Shown: one piece after another, positions 23,975 to 32,137 of the stretch
Numbering within the stretch: the first letter of the stretch is position 1
Layout of the letters: every line of letters begins with the position of its first letter
DNA from: an uncultured Lachnospiraceae bacterium
GTDB lineage: Bacteria; Bacillota; Clostridia; Lachnospirales; Lachnospiraceae
Reading direction: 5' to 3'
DNA length: 32,871 nucleotides
NCBI GenBank assembly: GCA_900314445.1
Contig: OMVA01000032.1
Location: 1-32,871, forward strand
The notes under the pieces: generated by a model
Told to the model about the DNA's origin: nothing
What the model saw: the letters and a program-made list of their open reading frames with translations, nothing else
The model's database searches: none
Position numbers and translations under genes: made by a program

Positions 23975-25327
23975 ATGAGACGTTTCTCTCATTCAAAATT
24001 AATAGTCACAATTCTTACGGGAGCTTTTCTGGTGGGAGGCGTTGGCATGGGACATACCGCTTTGGTTGCGTCAGCAAATCTGCAGCCCCAAGAGGTGGTG
24101 CTTTTTGATAACACTGCCACAGCCGGGGACGCAAATCAGGCTGGCACAGATTCCGGCTCGGCCAGGGAAAATGGCGATAATGTAAGTATTCCAACAACCA
24201 CAACCACAAGTGGCACCACAGTATATACAAACTCTGGTATTTCTGCTTTGCAGACGGAGTTAAGCCAGACCCAGGCGGACAAGGCCGCCATTCAGCAGGT
24301 GCTGAATGATATGCTGGAGAACCAGAACAGTTTCATTGAAAATCTTCAGGAGCTGGACGCGCAGATTCTGGAGTATCAGGATAAAATTGATCAGCTGCAG
24401 GTTCAGCAGGAAATCGCCCAGAATACAGTGGATTATCTGTCTGTAGAGCTTGCCTCTGCCCAGGATGCAGAGTCGGAGCAGTACGAAAGACTGAAGGCTC
24501 ACATTCAGGACGAATATGAAAATGGTAATTTCTCTTATTTAGATATTCTCTTTGGTCAGACCAAGCATCTGAATTACATTCCTATGGAAGAAAGAATGGA
24601 GTACATTCAGCAGGTTGATTCCTATGATCAGAGAGCTTTGCAGGAACTGACAGATGCCAGGCAGACTGTGGCAGATAAGGAAGCACTTTATCTATCTATG
24701 TGTGACGATATTGACCTTCTGGAAGATATTTACACCACAGAGCAGGAAACACTGAACGACCTGTCTACTGCAAAGGAAGCCCAGATTAATCAGTATCAGA
24801 TCGAAATTGATGAAACTCAGTCGGATCTGGATACCCTGGATGAACTGGAGAATCAGCAGAGCGCCCAGATTGCGGAGATTGAAGCCAAGTATCAGGCGGC
24901 CATTGCGGCATCTACCCTGACTTACAATGGCGACACCTTCCTCTGGCCAATGCCAACTTCTACCACAATTACATCCACCTTCGGTTATCGTGATAAGCCT
25001 AGTGTAGAAGGGGCCACATCCTATCATGGAGGTATTGATATTGCCTGTAGCGAGGGCTCTGAAGTATTGGCCGCAGCAGATGGCACAGTCATCTATGCAT
25101 CCTATCTGGGAACTGCGGGTAATGCAGTGGTTATCAGTCATGGTTCCGGCGTATCCACTTGCTACTATCACCTTTCCGCATACAATTGTTCGGTGGGTGA
25201 TTCTGTAAGTCGAGGTCAGGTCATCGCCTATTCAGGAAACACAGGCGCATCCACAGGTCCTCACTTACATTTCTCAGTTCGACTGAATGGTTCTTACGTA
25301 GACCCAATGCCTTATCTGGGTTATTAA
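23975..25327 (+). CDS. Secreted coiled-coil M23 (LytM) peptidoglycan endopeptidase, EnvC-like layout
   Basis: A 450-residue exported protein. A signal peptide (about 1-34, ending near ALVASA) is followed by a Thr/Ser/Asp-rich linker, a long coiled coil (about 88-310) and an M23 domain (about 325-445). The zinc-ligand motifs are intact: HGGIDIA near 350, YYHLS and GPHLHFSV near 430. The architecture matches EnvC, whose LytM domain is degenerate; here the catalytic residues are present, so direct cleavage of peptide cross-links is likely. The position after ftsEX points to FtsX-controlled activity during division. I prefer the ATG at 23975 with AAGGG upstream; a TTG at 23960 adds only five residues. 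Confidence 0.9.
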   Translation: MRRFSHSKLIVTILTGAFLVGGVGMGHTALVASANLQPQEVVLFDNTATAGDANQAGTDSGSARENGDNVSIPTTTTTSGTTVYTNSGISALQTELSQTQADKAAIQQVLNDMLENQNSFIENLQELDAQILEYQDKIDQLQVQQEIAQNTVDYLSVELASAQDAESEQYERLKAHIQDEYENGNFSYLDILFGQTKHLNYIPMEERMEYIQQVDSYDQRALQELTDARQTVADKEALYLSMCDDIDLLEDIYTTEQETLNDLSTAKEAQINQYQIEIDETQSDLDTLDELENQQSAQIAEIEAKYQAAIAASTLTYNGDTFLWPMPTSTTITSTFGYRDKPSVEGATSYHGGIDIACSEGSEVLAAADGTVIYASYLGTAGNAVVISHGSGVSTCYYHLSAYNCSVGDSVSRGQVIAYSGNTGASTGPHLHFSVRLNGSYVDPMPYLGY

Positions 25328-25343
25328 AACAATAAATCCGTAT

Positions 25344-25389
25344 GCAAATGAACTGCGCATGGAAATATCTGTTTCTATGGTGGAAACAG
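25344..25389 (+). repeat. Inverted copy of the CATTTGC 13-mer plus a hairpin, upstream of the S41 protease
   Basis: GCAAATGAACTGC (25344-25356) is the exact reverse complement of the 13-mer after ftsX. A separate stem ATATCTGTTTC (25365-25375) with GAAACAGAAAT (25383-25393, one mismatch) follows. No T-run. The gap 25328-25459 holds nothing else I recognise. Confidence 0.6.
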
Positions 25390-25459
25390 AAATCATGGCA
25401 ATCTCATTTTCCATATATTTCTGCGGGGGCAGGAATCTTTTGACATCAAGGAGTAGACA

Positions 25460-26764
25460 ATGAAGAAGCAAGTTCTTAAATGGAGCAAAAAAGTTTTAGC
25501 AGTAACTGGTGTAATTGTAATGAGCATATCCCTTCTTGCAGGTTGTGCAGCTGGAAAAGGCCGGGAGCAGAATGATGCAACAGCCAGCAACACCGATGCA
25601 TTTGACATCAATAGTGAGGACACCAGAAGTAAGACAGAAGAAATTGAAAAGCTGATAGATGATAAGTTTTATTTTGAAGAGGATGCAGCCACAGAAGAAG
25701 AGAGCTACTATGATGGCATTATGGCGGGCCTCAACGATCCTTATTCTGTTTACTATACTAAGGATGAATATCAGAAGTTAATGGAAGATGACGGTGGTGT
25801 TTACTACGGTATTGGCGCCACGGTTTCCAAGAATCCAGATACAAATCTGGTTTATGTTGTAAAGCCACTTCGTGGCAGCCCAGCGGAAGAGGTTGGACTT
25901 CAGAAGAACGATGTCTTTGTAGAAGTTGATGGAACTCCTATTACAAAGGACATGGAACTGGAAGAAGTTGTTAAACTCATTCGTGGTAAAGAGGGCACAG
26001 TTGCTCACTTAAAGATGTATCGTGAAGGCGAAGATGATTACCTGGAGTTTGATGTAACTCGCCGTCAGGTACAGAATATTACAGTAGATTACAAGATGCT
26101 GACAGATGATATTGGTTATATATCTGTTGAGCAGTTTATTGATAACACACCGGATCAGTTCAAGGATGGTATGGATGCTCTGGAAGCTGAAGGTGCAAAG
26201 AGTCTGATTCTTGACTTTAGAAACAATCCAGGCGGAAGCCTGGCAGCTGTTCTGCAGATGGCAGACTACATTATCGCAGACGATGCCAAGGCGGATGGCG
26301 CTGATAAGGCAGGATTACTGCTTGAAACAAAAGATAAAAATGGTACAATCATTGAATCATATTCTTGCACAGATGAGCATTCTGTAGATTTACCTATGGT
26401 GGTGCTTGCCAACGAGAATTCAGCATCTGCTTCAGAAATCTTTACAGGATGTATGAAGGATTATGGTGTTGCCAAAGTAATCGGTACAACCACATTTGGT
26501 AAGGGTATTGTGCAGCAGATTGTTCCATTATCTGATGGTTCTGCAATCAAACTTACGATTGCTAAGTATTTCACACCTTCCGGTGCGGATATTCACAAGA
26601 AGGGCATTGCTCCTGACATTGAAGTAGAACTGGATGAATCCATTGCAAATAAGAACCTTGCAAACATCGACCCTGCTGAAGACAATCAGTTGCAGCGTGC
26701 TGTTAAGGAACTGGGCGGAAAACCACTGGAGCCAGAAACAGCAAGTGATGGAGATGCAGAGTAA
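25460..26764 (+). CDS. S41 C-terminal processing protease, lipoprotein
   Basis: A 434-residue CtpA/CtpB-type serine protease. The N-terminus is a lipoprotein signal with lipobox LLAGC (cleavage before Cys about 30), so it is anchored outside the membrane. A helical region is followed by a PDZ domain (about 105-200; YYGIGATVSK, GSPAEEVGLQKNDVF) and the S41 fold, with the catalytic Ser in NSASASEIFTG (about 321), the Lys in TTFGKGIVQQ (about 348) and LDFRNNPGGSL. The C-terminus is acidic. AAGGAG precedes the ATG. Its position after ftsEX and M23 suggests processing or turnover of a wall hydrolase, as known for Ctp proteases in other bacteria; this is inferred. Confidence 0.93.
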   Translation: MKKQVLKWSKKVLAVTGVIVMSISLLAGCAAGKGREQNDATASNTDAFDINSEDTRSKTEEIEKLIDDKFYFEEDAATEEESYYDGIMAGLNDPYSVYYTKDEYQKLMEDDGGVYYGIGATVSKNPDTNLVYVVKPLRGSPAEEVGLQKNDVFVEVDGTPITKDMELEEVVKLIRGKEGTVAHLKMYREGEDDYLEFDVTRRQVQNITVDYKMLTDDIGYISVEQFIDNTPDQFKDGMDALEAEGAKSLILDFRNNPGGSLAAVLQMADYIIADDAKADGADKAGLLLETKDKNGTIIESYSCTDEHSVDLPMVVLANENSASASEIFTGCMKDYGVAKVIGTTTFGKGIVQQIVPLSDGSAIKLTIAKYFTPSGADIHKKGIAPDIEVELDESIANKNLANIDPAEDNQLQRAVKELGGKPLEPETASDGDAE

Positions 26765-26774
26765 GGTAAAGCAA

Positions 26775-26826
26775 GAAAAGCAAGTAAGGAAAAGAAAAGC
26801 AAGTAAGGCAAGAAAAGCAAGTACGG
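26775..26826 (+). repeat. Three short direct repeats after the S41 protease gene
   Basis: GAAAAGCAAGTAAGG at 26775 and 26794, and GAAAAGCAAGTACGG at 26812, spaced 19 and 18 bp. They begin ten bases after the stop codon and could be the remnant of a lysine-rich C-terminal extension now out of frame, or a simple expansion. Confidence 0.55.
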
Positions 26827-26842
26827 CAAAGTTAGAAGAGTG

Positions 26843-26887
26843 TCTTGCAGGAATGATTTTGAATGTACGACAAGTACATTTGCAAGA
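26843..26887 (+). other. Nested hairpin between the S41 protease gene and guaA
   Basis: TCTTGCA (26843-26849) is inverted at TGCAAGA (26881-26887), and TGTAC/GTACA (26864-26868 with 26874-26878) nests inside it. The inner 3' arm runs into ACATTTGC, a weak copy of the recurrent motif. No T-run. Confidence 0.4.
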
Positions 26888-26956
26888 TAAGTTTTAAAGA
26901 AATATAATGAGTCACTTCTGCTGAAAGGCAGTCAACATAGTTAAGAGGAGAATAAC

Positions 26957-28516
26957 ATGGAAAGAGAACTGATCATTGTCCTGGATTTTGGTGGACAGTA
27001 CAATCAGCTGATTGCACGTCGTGTTCGTGAATGTAATGTTTACGCAGAAGTGCATTCTTATGAAAAACTGACCCTTGACCAGATCAAAGAAATGAATCCA
27101 AAGGGTATCATCTTCACAGGTGGTCCAAACAGTGTATACGGTAAGGATTCAGCAACTTATGACTCAGCAATTTTTGACCTGGGAATTCCAATTCTTGGTA
27201 TCTGCTACGGCGCGCAGCTGATGGCACACCTGCTGGGTGGAACTGTTAAGACAGCTCCAGTTAGCGAATATGGTCATACAAAGACAGAACTTACAAAGGA
27301 AGATTCAGCAATCTTTGATAAGATTCCTGGTCATGTTACAACATGGATGAGCCACACAGACTACATCGCAGAGGCTCCAGCTGGATTTGAAATTACAGCT
27401 CATACAAAGGACTGCCCTGTCGCAGCCATGGAAAATGAAGCGCGTGGTTTCTATGCCGTTCAGTTCCATCCAGAAGTAAACCATACAGAGTACGGTTCAG
27501 ACCTGCTCCGCAATTTCGTTTATAACGTTTGTAAATGTAAGGGCGACTGGAAGATGGATTCCTTCGTTCAGGCAACTGTTGAACAGCTCCGTGCAAAGAT
27601 CGGAAATGGTAAGATCCTCCTTGCTCTTTCTGGTGGCGTTGATTCATCTGTTGCAGCTGCTCTTCTTGCCAAGGCAGTTGGTAAGCAGCTTACTTGCGTA
27701 TTCGTAGATCACGGCTTGCTTCGTAAGGACGAAGGCGACCAGGTTGAGGCTGTATTCGGTCCTAAGGGTCAGTTCGACCTGAACTTTATCCGTGTAAATG
27801 CAGCAGACAGATACTACGCAAAGCTTGCTGGTGTTACAGAACCAGAAGCAAAGAGAAAGATTATCGGCGAAGAATTCATTCGTGTATTTGAAGAAGAATC
27901 TCTCAAGATTGGCGCTGTTGATTTCCTTGCACAAGGAACAATCTACCCTGACGTTATCGAATCAGGTCTAGGTAAGTCAGCAACAATCAAGTCTCACCAC
28001 AACGTAGGTGGACTTCCAGAGAACATCTCATTTAAGGAGATTGTTGAACCGCTTCGCATGCTCTTCAAGGATGAAGTTAGAAAGGCTGGTCTTGAACTTG
28101 GCCTTCCAGAATACCTTGTATTCCGTCAGCCATTCCCAGGCCCAGGTCTTGGAATCCGTATCATCGGTGAAGTAACAGCTGAGAAGGTTAAGATCGTTCA
28201 GGACGCAGATGCAATCTACCGCGAAGCCATCGATACAGCTGTAAGAGAAGGAAAGATGAAGGCAAAGCCAAACCAGTACTTTGCAGCACTTTCTAACATG
28301 CGTTCCGTAGGTGTAATGGGCGACTTCAGAACATACGACTATGCCGTGGTTCTCCGTGCTGTAAACACATCAGACTTCATGACAGCAGATTGTACAGAAA
28401 TCCCATTCGAAGTACTTCAGAAAGTAATGAACAGAATTATCAATGAAGTAAAAGGCGTTAATAGAGTAATGTGGGATCTCACGAGTAAACCACCTGGAAC
28501 AATCGAGATGGAGTAG
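26957..28516 (+). CDS. guaA: GMP synthase (glutamine-hydrolysing)
   Basis: A 519-residue enzyme converting XMP to GMP in purine synthesis, full length. The class I glutamine amidotransferase domain has GICYGAQLM (Cys near 83) and the His/Glu pair in [11 protein letters not shown] (about 170). The ATP-pyrophosphatase domain has the P-loop [14 protein letters not shown] (about 225), and the C-terminal dimerisation domain has [17 protein letters not shown]. The protein ends KPPGTIEME, where most GuaA proteins end in a PP(G/A)TIEWE-like string. AGAGGAG precedes the ATG. The 3' end of guaA is a known integration site for genomic islands, and an Xis/integrase pair follows here, so the last codons may be part of an attachment site. 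Confidence 0.98.
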   Translation: MERELIIVLDFGGQYNQLIARRVRECNVYAEVHSYEKLTLDQIKEMNPKGIIFTGGPNSVYGKDSATYDSAIFDLGIPILGICYGAQLMAHLLGGTVKTAPVSEYGHTKTELTKEDSAIFDKIPGHVTTWMSHTDYIAEAPAGFEITAHTKDCPVAAMENEARGFYAVQFHPEVNHTEYGSDLLRNFVYNVCKCKGDWKMDSFVQATVEQLRAKIGNGKILLALSGGVDSSVAAALLAKAVGKQLTCVFVDHGLLRKDEGDQVEAVFGPKGQFDLNFIRVNAADRYYAKLAGVTEPEAKRKIIGEEFIRVFEEESLKIGAVDFLAQGTIYPDVIESGLGKSATIKSHHNVGGLPENISFKEIVEPLRMLFKDEVRKAGLELGLPEYLVFRQPFPGPGLGIRIIGEVTAEKVKIVQDADAIYREAIDTAVREGKMKAKPNQYFAALSNMRSVGVMGDFRTYDYAVVLRAVNTSDFMTADCTEIPFEVLQKVMNRIINEVKGVNRVMWDLTSKPPGTIEME

Positions 28517-28562
28517 ACCTACAGTGGCTTAGAGGTTAGCTCTAAAAACATAGTAAAATCAA

Positions 28563-28607
28563 GGCTTGAAGTCATGTGTAAATCGCATGATTTCAGGTCT
28601 TTTTTTG
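28563..28607 (+). terminator. Rho-independent terminator after guaA
   Basis: GGCTTGAAGTCATG (28563-28576) pairs with CATGATTTCAGGTC (28586-28599) over 14 bp with three G-T pairs, followed by eight T. Confidence 0.9.
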
Positions 28608-28609
28608 TT

Positions 28610-28631
28610 AATGATTCTAAAATGATTCTAA
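28610..28631. repeat. Tandem 11-bp direct repeat downstream of guaA
   Basis: AATGATTCTAA occurs twice, at 28610-28620 and 28621-28631. Short direct repeats near an integrase gene are candidate arm-type binding sites. The next 130 bp are AT-rich without a gene; ATTACGA (28762-28768) is inverted at TCGTAAT (28779-28785), touching the ribosome site of the Xis-like gene. Confidence 0.4.
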
Positions 28632-28799
28632 TTTCAAAATTTTAAGACCTTTTGGAAACATTCTTTTATTAGGTCCAAATCTTTTTTTCATACCTGATTT
28701 TTCCATATTTAAAAAAATTTTTGCTGTGATTTAGTAATGCGGATTTTTTCAACCCAAATGTATTACGAGAACAAAAAATCGTAATTGGAGGTTGAAAAG

Positions 28800-29018
28800 A
28801 TGTTTGAATGTAAGACGTTTATCTCAGTGAGAGAAATAAAAGAGATGCTTTGTGTTTCGGAATCCAAAGCCTATAGCATAGTGCGTGACTTGAATAAGGA
28901 ACTTGAAGACAAGGGATATTTGATTATCCCTGGCAGAGTTAGCAGAAAATATTTTGAGGAGCGTTTCTATGGCGTAGAGCAGGACACAGTAAAGGAGGAG
29001 AAACATGCCAGCGAATAA
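28800..29018 (+). CDS. Xis-like small DNA-binding protein
   Basis: A 72-residue protein with a winged/HTH fold of the excisionase type: FISVREIKEMLCVSESKAYS followed by IVRDLNKELEDKGYL and a basic, aromatic end (VSRKYFEERFYG). Such proteins accompany tyrosine integrases of ICEs and direct excision. The start at 28800 has GGAGG eight bases upstream; a TTG at 28785 overlaps that site and is rejected. The 3' end overlaps the integrase gene by 14 bp, so they would be translated together. It looks intact although the integrase is not. Confidence 0.75.
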   Translation: MFECKTFISVREIKEMLCVSESKAYSIVRDLNKELEDKGYLIIPGRVSRKYFEERFYGVEQDTVKEEKHASE

Positions 29019-29958
29019 AGACAAAAAAACCGGTAAGTGGAATTGTACTTTTTATTACACTGACTGGACCGGCAAGAAAATCAAAAAGATGAAGCGAGGT
29101 TTTGCAACAAAAGGTGAAGCCCTAGATTGGGAAAGACATTTCCTGCTAGAAAAAGCCAGCAGCTTGGATATGACTTTTGGAGATTTCTACAAAAGATATA
29201 AGGAAGATGTACAGCCAAAGGTTAGAGAAAATACATGGCGCTCAAAGGAGTATGTGATTGATCAAAAGATTCTTCCATATTTCAAAGATCTTGTTATGCG
29301 AGAGATTACCCCAAGGGACATACTTACTTGGCAAAATGAAATGAGATCGCTTTCTACGTCTGATGGTAATTCTTTTTCAGGAACATACCTTAGAACAATG
29401 CAGGCGCAGCTTTCAGCAATTTTTAATCATGCAGTTAAGTATTATGAACTGCCAAGGAACCCAGCAGTTCTTGCAGGTCCACTTGGTCAGCATCATGCAG
29501 ATGAGATGCTTTTTTGGACGAAGGACGAGTATATGACTTTTATTCCTGCAATGGCAAATAAGACATATTCCTATATGGCATTTGAGCTTTTGTATTGGTG
29601 TGGAATTCGTATGGGTGAGTTATTTGCACTGACTCCTGCAGATTTCGACTTTGAAAGAAAGAAGCTTTCTATTACAAAGTCATATCAGAGAATCAGAGGT
29701 AAGGATGTTATCACAAAACCTAAGACTGCTAAGAGTGTCAGAGTAATTACAATGCCTGAGATGGTTGCAAACGAAATGGAAGATTTCTTGAATAGTATTT
29801 ATGGAATTGAGTCAAACGATAGAATCTTTGTTTTGTCTAAGTCCTATCTTCATCATGAAATGGATAGAGGTGTTAAGGAGACTGGTGTGAAGAGAATTCG
29901 AATCCATGATTTGAGACATAGCCATGTATCACTTATAATAATGTGGAAGGGCGGATGA
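29005..29958 (+). pseudogene. Tyrosine recombinase (integrase) truncated at its 3' end
   Basis: About 317 residues remain. The N-terminal arm-binding domain (residues 1-50, GKWNCTFYYTDWTGKKIKK), the SAM-like core-binding domain (about 52-150) and the first part of the catalytic domain are present, with the first catalytic Arg in YWCGIRMGELFAL and the HxxR motif in IHDLRHSH. After HVSL the sequence departs from the family and stops at 29958; the second His and the nucleophilic Tyr are gone, so the enzyme should be inactive. A small unrelated ORF, a short stretch and an IS4 element follow. AAAGGAGG precedes the ATG at 29005. Confidence 0.85.
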
Positions 29959-30044
29959 TTATGGCAAAGTATATTGTTGAAGAAAGCAATTATAAAAAGT
30001 ATGAGAAGAATTATTTATGCCAATTTTTCAATGTAACAGATTAA
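29955..30044 (+). CDS. Small ORF at the integrase break point, possibly a gene fragment
   Basis: A 29-codon ORF (MIMAKYIVEESNYKKYEKNY, then LCQFFNVTD) begins at 29955 behind GGAAGGGCGG, which looks like a genuine ribosome site. It may be the 5' end of an unrelated gene joined to the broken integrase and then cut before the IS element. I do not recognise the sequence. Confidence 0.3.
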   Translation: MIMAKYIVEESNYKKYEKNYLCQFFNVTD

Positions 30045-30110
30045 AATTTCAGTGTTCCCTCCTGGGAGTCGGGCAAGCAATGTCATTAAGATAAGAAATA
30101 TGAAGCGTTT

Positions 30111-30147
30111 TAGCAGATGTGTTTATTGCATATCTGCTATTTTTTTA
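30111..30147 (+). terminator. Terminator-like hairpin at the left end of the IS
   Basis: TAGCAGAT (30111-30118) pairs with ATCTGCTA (30132-30139), followed by eight T. It would block transcription entering the transposase from outside. Confidence 0.7.
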
Positions 30148-30190
30148 CAAAAAAGCACTTGACAAATCAATCAAAAAATGTGGCGAAGCC

Positions 30191-30217
30191 CCTTGAAATA
30201 TACAAATTTCAAGGAGG
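30191..30217 (+). promoter_or_regulatory. Hairpin that sequesters the transposase ribosome site
   Basis: CCTTGAAAT (30191-30199) pairs perfectly with ATTTCAAGG (30206-30214) around a 6-base loop. The 3' arm contains the first four bases of AAGGAGG (30211-30217), the Shine-Dalgarno of the ATG at 30227, so the site would be masked in long transcripts that include the 5' arm. Confidence 0.6.
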
Positions 30218-30226
30218 ACATAATTT

Positions 30227-31543
30227 ATGAAATTTTCTGAAGAAGTAAAAAACACGCTATGGAATTTGATTGATAAAATGACATTGAACTTATCGGAATT
30301 TATTGTAAATCCAGGAAAGGATTTTACAAGAAAGAAAAAATGGGATTTTCCAACACTAATAAAGTTTATTATTTCTATGGAAAGTCAATCATTAAAAAAT
30401 GAGCTTCACAAATACTTTGGATATACACAAGATTGTCCAAGTAATCCATCCTTTAATCAACGAAGAGCCCAGATTAAACAAGAGGCTTTTAAATATCTGT
30501 TTGACAAATTCACTGCTCAATACAGTAAAACGCCGACTCTTCTTAATGGATATCGACTGATTGCATGCGATGGTTCAGATATAAATATCGCACATAATCC
30601 AAACGATGAAGAGACTTATTTTCCTAAAAAGGATGCAAAAGGCTTTAATCAATTACATCTGAATGCTATGTATGATTTACGTGATAGGATATACACAGAC
30701 ATAATAATTCAACCAGCAAGGCGAGAAAACGAACATGCTGCCTTTTGTGAAATGGTAGATAGATATGATGGACCAGATAAAACTATTTTTATAGTGGATC
30801 GTGGGTATGAATCCTATAATAATCTGGCACATGTTATCGAAAAGGGGTGTTTCTTTCTATTCAGATGTAAAGACATAAATAGCAGCGGTATACTCTGCGG
30901 ATCAAAAGATAAATTGCCTCAGTCAGATGAATTTGATACAAAAGTGTCATTAATACTAACAAGGAAATGGACTAATGAAGTAATTAACCATCCCGAAATA
31001 TATAGGCGTTTTCGCAACAAAGATAGCTTTGATTTTTTAGATTTAGCTGATCACGCTTATTATAATATGGACCTCAGAGTTCTTAGATTCCCGATATCTG
31101 AAACAGACTATGAGTGTGTTTTGACAAATCTACCAGCAGAAGATTTTTCGCCTGCTGAAATAAAAAAACTATATGCAATGAGATGGGGAATTGAAACATC
31201 GTTCAGAGAACTTAAGTATGCTGTAGGTTTGACAAGTTTTCATTCCAAAAAGAAGGAATACATTATTCAAGAAATATGGGCTCGATTGCTATTGTATAAT
31301 TTTTGTGAAGTAATCACTGCAAATGTCACAATAAAAAAATGCACTCAAAAACATGTTTATCAGATAAACTATACCTTTGCGATACATATATGTAGATATT
31401 TTATAAGTAAAATGGCGGAGAAATCTCCGCCAGATGTTGAAGCATTGATTAGTAAAGAAGTTTTACCTGTTCGTCCTGGACGTCACGACCCTCGCAAAGT
31501 CGATCACAAGAAGGCGGTAAGTTTTCTATACAGAGTTGCTTAA
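30227..31543 (+). CDS. IS4-family DDE transposase
   Basis: A 438-residue transposase that cuts and joins the element's ends. The DDE triad is recognisable: the first Asp in LIACDGSDINIA (about 110), the second in IFIVDRGYESYNN (about 188), and the Glu in the IS4 signature Y-x2-R-x3-E-x6-K, seen as YAMRWGIETSFRELK (about 320). The frame is intact over the normal length, so it may be active. It is more AT-rich than the chromosomal genes. AAGGAGG lies inside a hairpin just upstream. Confidence 0.93.
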   Translation: MKFSEEVKNTLWNLIDKMTLNLSEFIVNPGKDFTRKKKWDFPTLIKFIISMESQSLKNELHKYFGYTQDCPSNPSFNQRRAQIKQEAFKYLFDKFTAQYSKTPTLLNGYRLIACDGSDINIAHNPNDEETYFPKKDAKGFNQLHLNAMYDLRDRIYTDIIIQPARRENEHAAFCEMVDRYDGPDKTIFIVDRGYESYNNLAHVIEKGCFFLFRCKDINSSGILCGSKDKLPQSDEFDTKVSLILTRKWTNEVINHPEIYRRFRNKDSFDFLDLADHAYYNMDLRVLRFPISETDYECVLTNLPAEDFSPAEIKKLYAMRWGIETSFRELKYAVGLTSFHSKKKEYIIQEIWARLLLYNFCEVITANVTIKKCTQKHVYQINYTFAIHICRYFISKMAEKSPPDVEALISKEVLPVRPGRHDPRKVDHKKAVSFLYRVA

Positions 31544-31567
31544 CAACGAGTATTATACTTTATTTTG

Positions 31568-31589
31568 AAGCAGATGAGAACATCTGCTT
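31568..31589 (+). terminator. Hairpin after the transposase gene
   Basis: AAGCAGATG (31568-31576) pairs with CATCTGCTT (31581-31589) around AGAA. It shares the GCAGAT/ATCTGC core with the left-end hairpin. The T-tract after it is short (ATTTG). Confidence 0.55.
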
Positions 31590-31679
31590 ATTTGTGATAC
31601 ACAAAAATAGCAGTAGCTCATAATTACCCTATCAATTCACGTCATAAAAAACTCTGAAACATTATCTTAATGACATTGT

Positions 31680-31961
31680 GACATCAAGGCGGTTCAGGGA
31701 GATTCCGGTCATGCTCAGGCAGACATGGTAACAGAAGTATATGGCCACATTATTGATGAGGACAGAAGAAAGAATGCAGAAATGATGGAGAATGCCTTTT
31801 ATAATAAGGAAAATCTCAATCCACGGATGAAAGGATCCGAGGAAAGCAGTAATACGATTGCAGTACCTGAGGGAGTAGATGCAGAGCTACTGATGAAGGT
31901 GCTTGGCAATCCGGAGATGGCAGCGTTGCTTACATCTTTGGCAAAGACGATGAAAGTGTAA
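31680..31961 (+). pseudogene. C-terminal fragment of a second tyrosine integrase
   Basis: The frame is open from 31680, directly after the IS, and encodes IKAVQGDSGHAQADMVTEVY followed by GHIIDEDRRKN and a tail GVDAELLMKVLGNPEMAALL. GHAQ with the nucleophilic Tyr (TEVYGHI) is the missing half of a tyrosine recombinase active site. The sequence is of another integrase type than the fragment at 29005, whose family normally continues differently after HDLRHSHVSL. The two remnants therefore look like parts of two genes rather than one gene split by the IS. No start codon or ribosome site of its own. Confidence 0.7.
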
Positions 31962-31980
31962 TAGAAGACAGAGAAAAGAT

Positions 31981-32028
31981 ATAGCGACATTGTATGGATA
32001 AAATAATCTAAACAATGTCGCTATTTTT
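31981..32028 (+). terminator. Strong terminator after the integrase fragment
   Basis: ATAGCGACATTGT (31981-31993) pairs perfectly with ACAATGTCGCTAT (32012-32024), followed by TTTT. It reads well in both directions. Confidence 0.88.
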
Positions 32029-32137
32029 GTGTTAATATCTGATAGTAATTGAAAAATAAATATACAAAATAAAAACAATCCTGCCACGGACATTGTGGAG
32101 CTTGAACATCTGAATAAATGAATTTCTTTCGATAGTG

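Larger units (their letters stand above)
30078..31678 (+). mobile_element. Complete IS4-family insertion sequence, 1601 bp
   Basis: The ends are perfect 17-bp inverted repeats: CAATGTCATTAAGATAA (30078-30094) and TTATCTTAATGACATTG (31662-31678). One transposase gene fills most of it. Hairpins flank the gene: TAGCAGAT...ATCTGCTA with a T-run (30111-30147) on the left and AAGCAGATG...CATCTGCTT (31568-31589) on the right. No target-site duplication is visible next to the inverted repeats, which fits a rearrangement or deletion at one side. Confidence 0.88.

Noticed and set aside
26634..26897. Lysine/arginine-rich 87-codon frame overlapping the end of the S41 protease gene
   Set aside because: No ribosome site; the composition comes from the short AAGCAAGTAAGG repeats. 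Kept only as a possible eroded tail.
30060..31690. Target-site duplication of the IS4 element
   Set aside because: Bases directly outside the 17-bp inverted repeats do not match for any sensible length, even when the end is shifted by a few bases.
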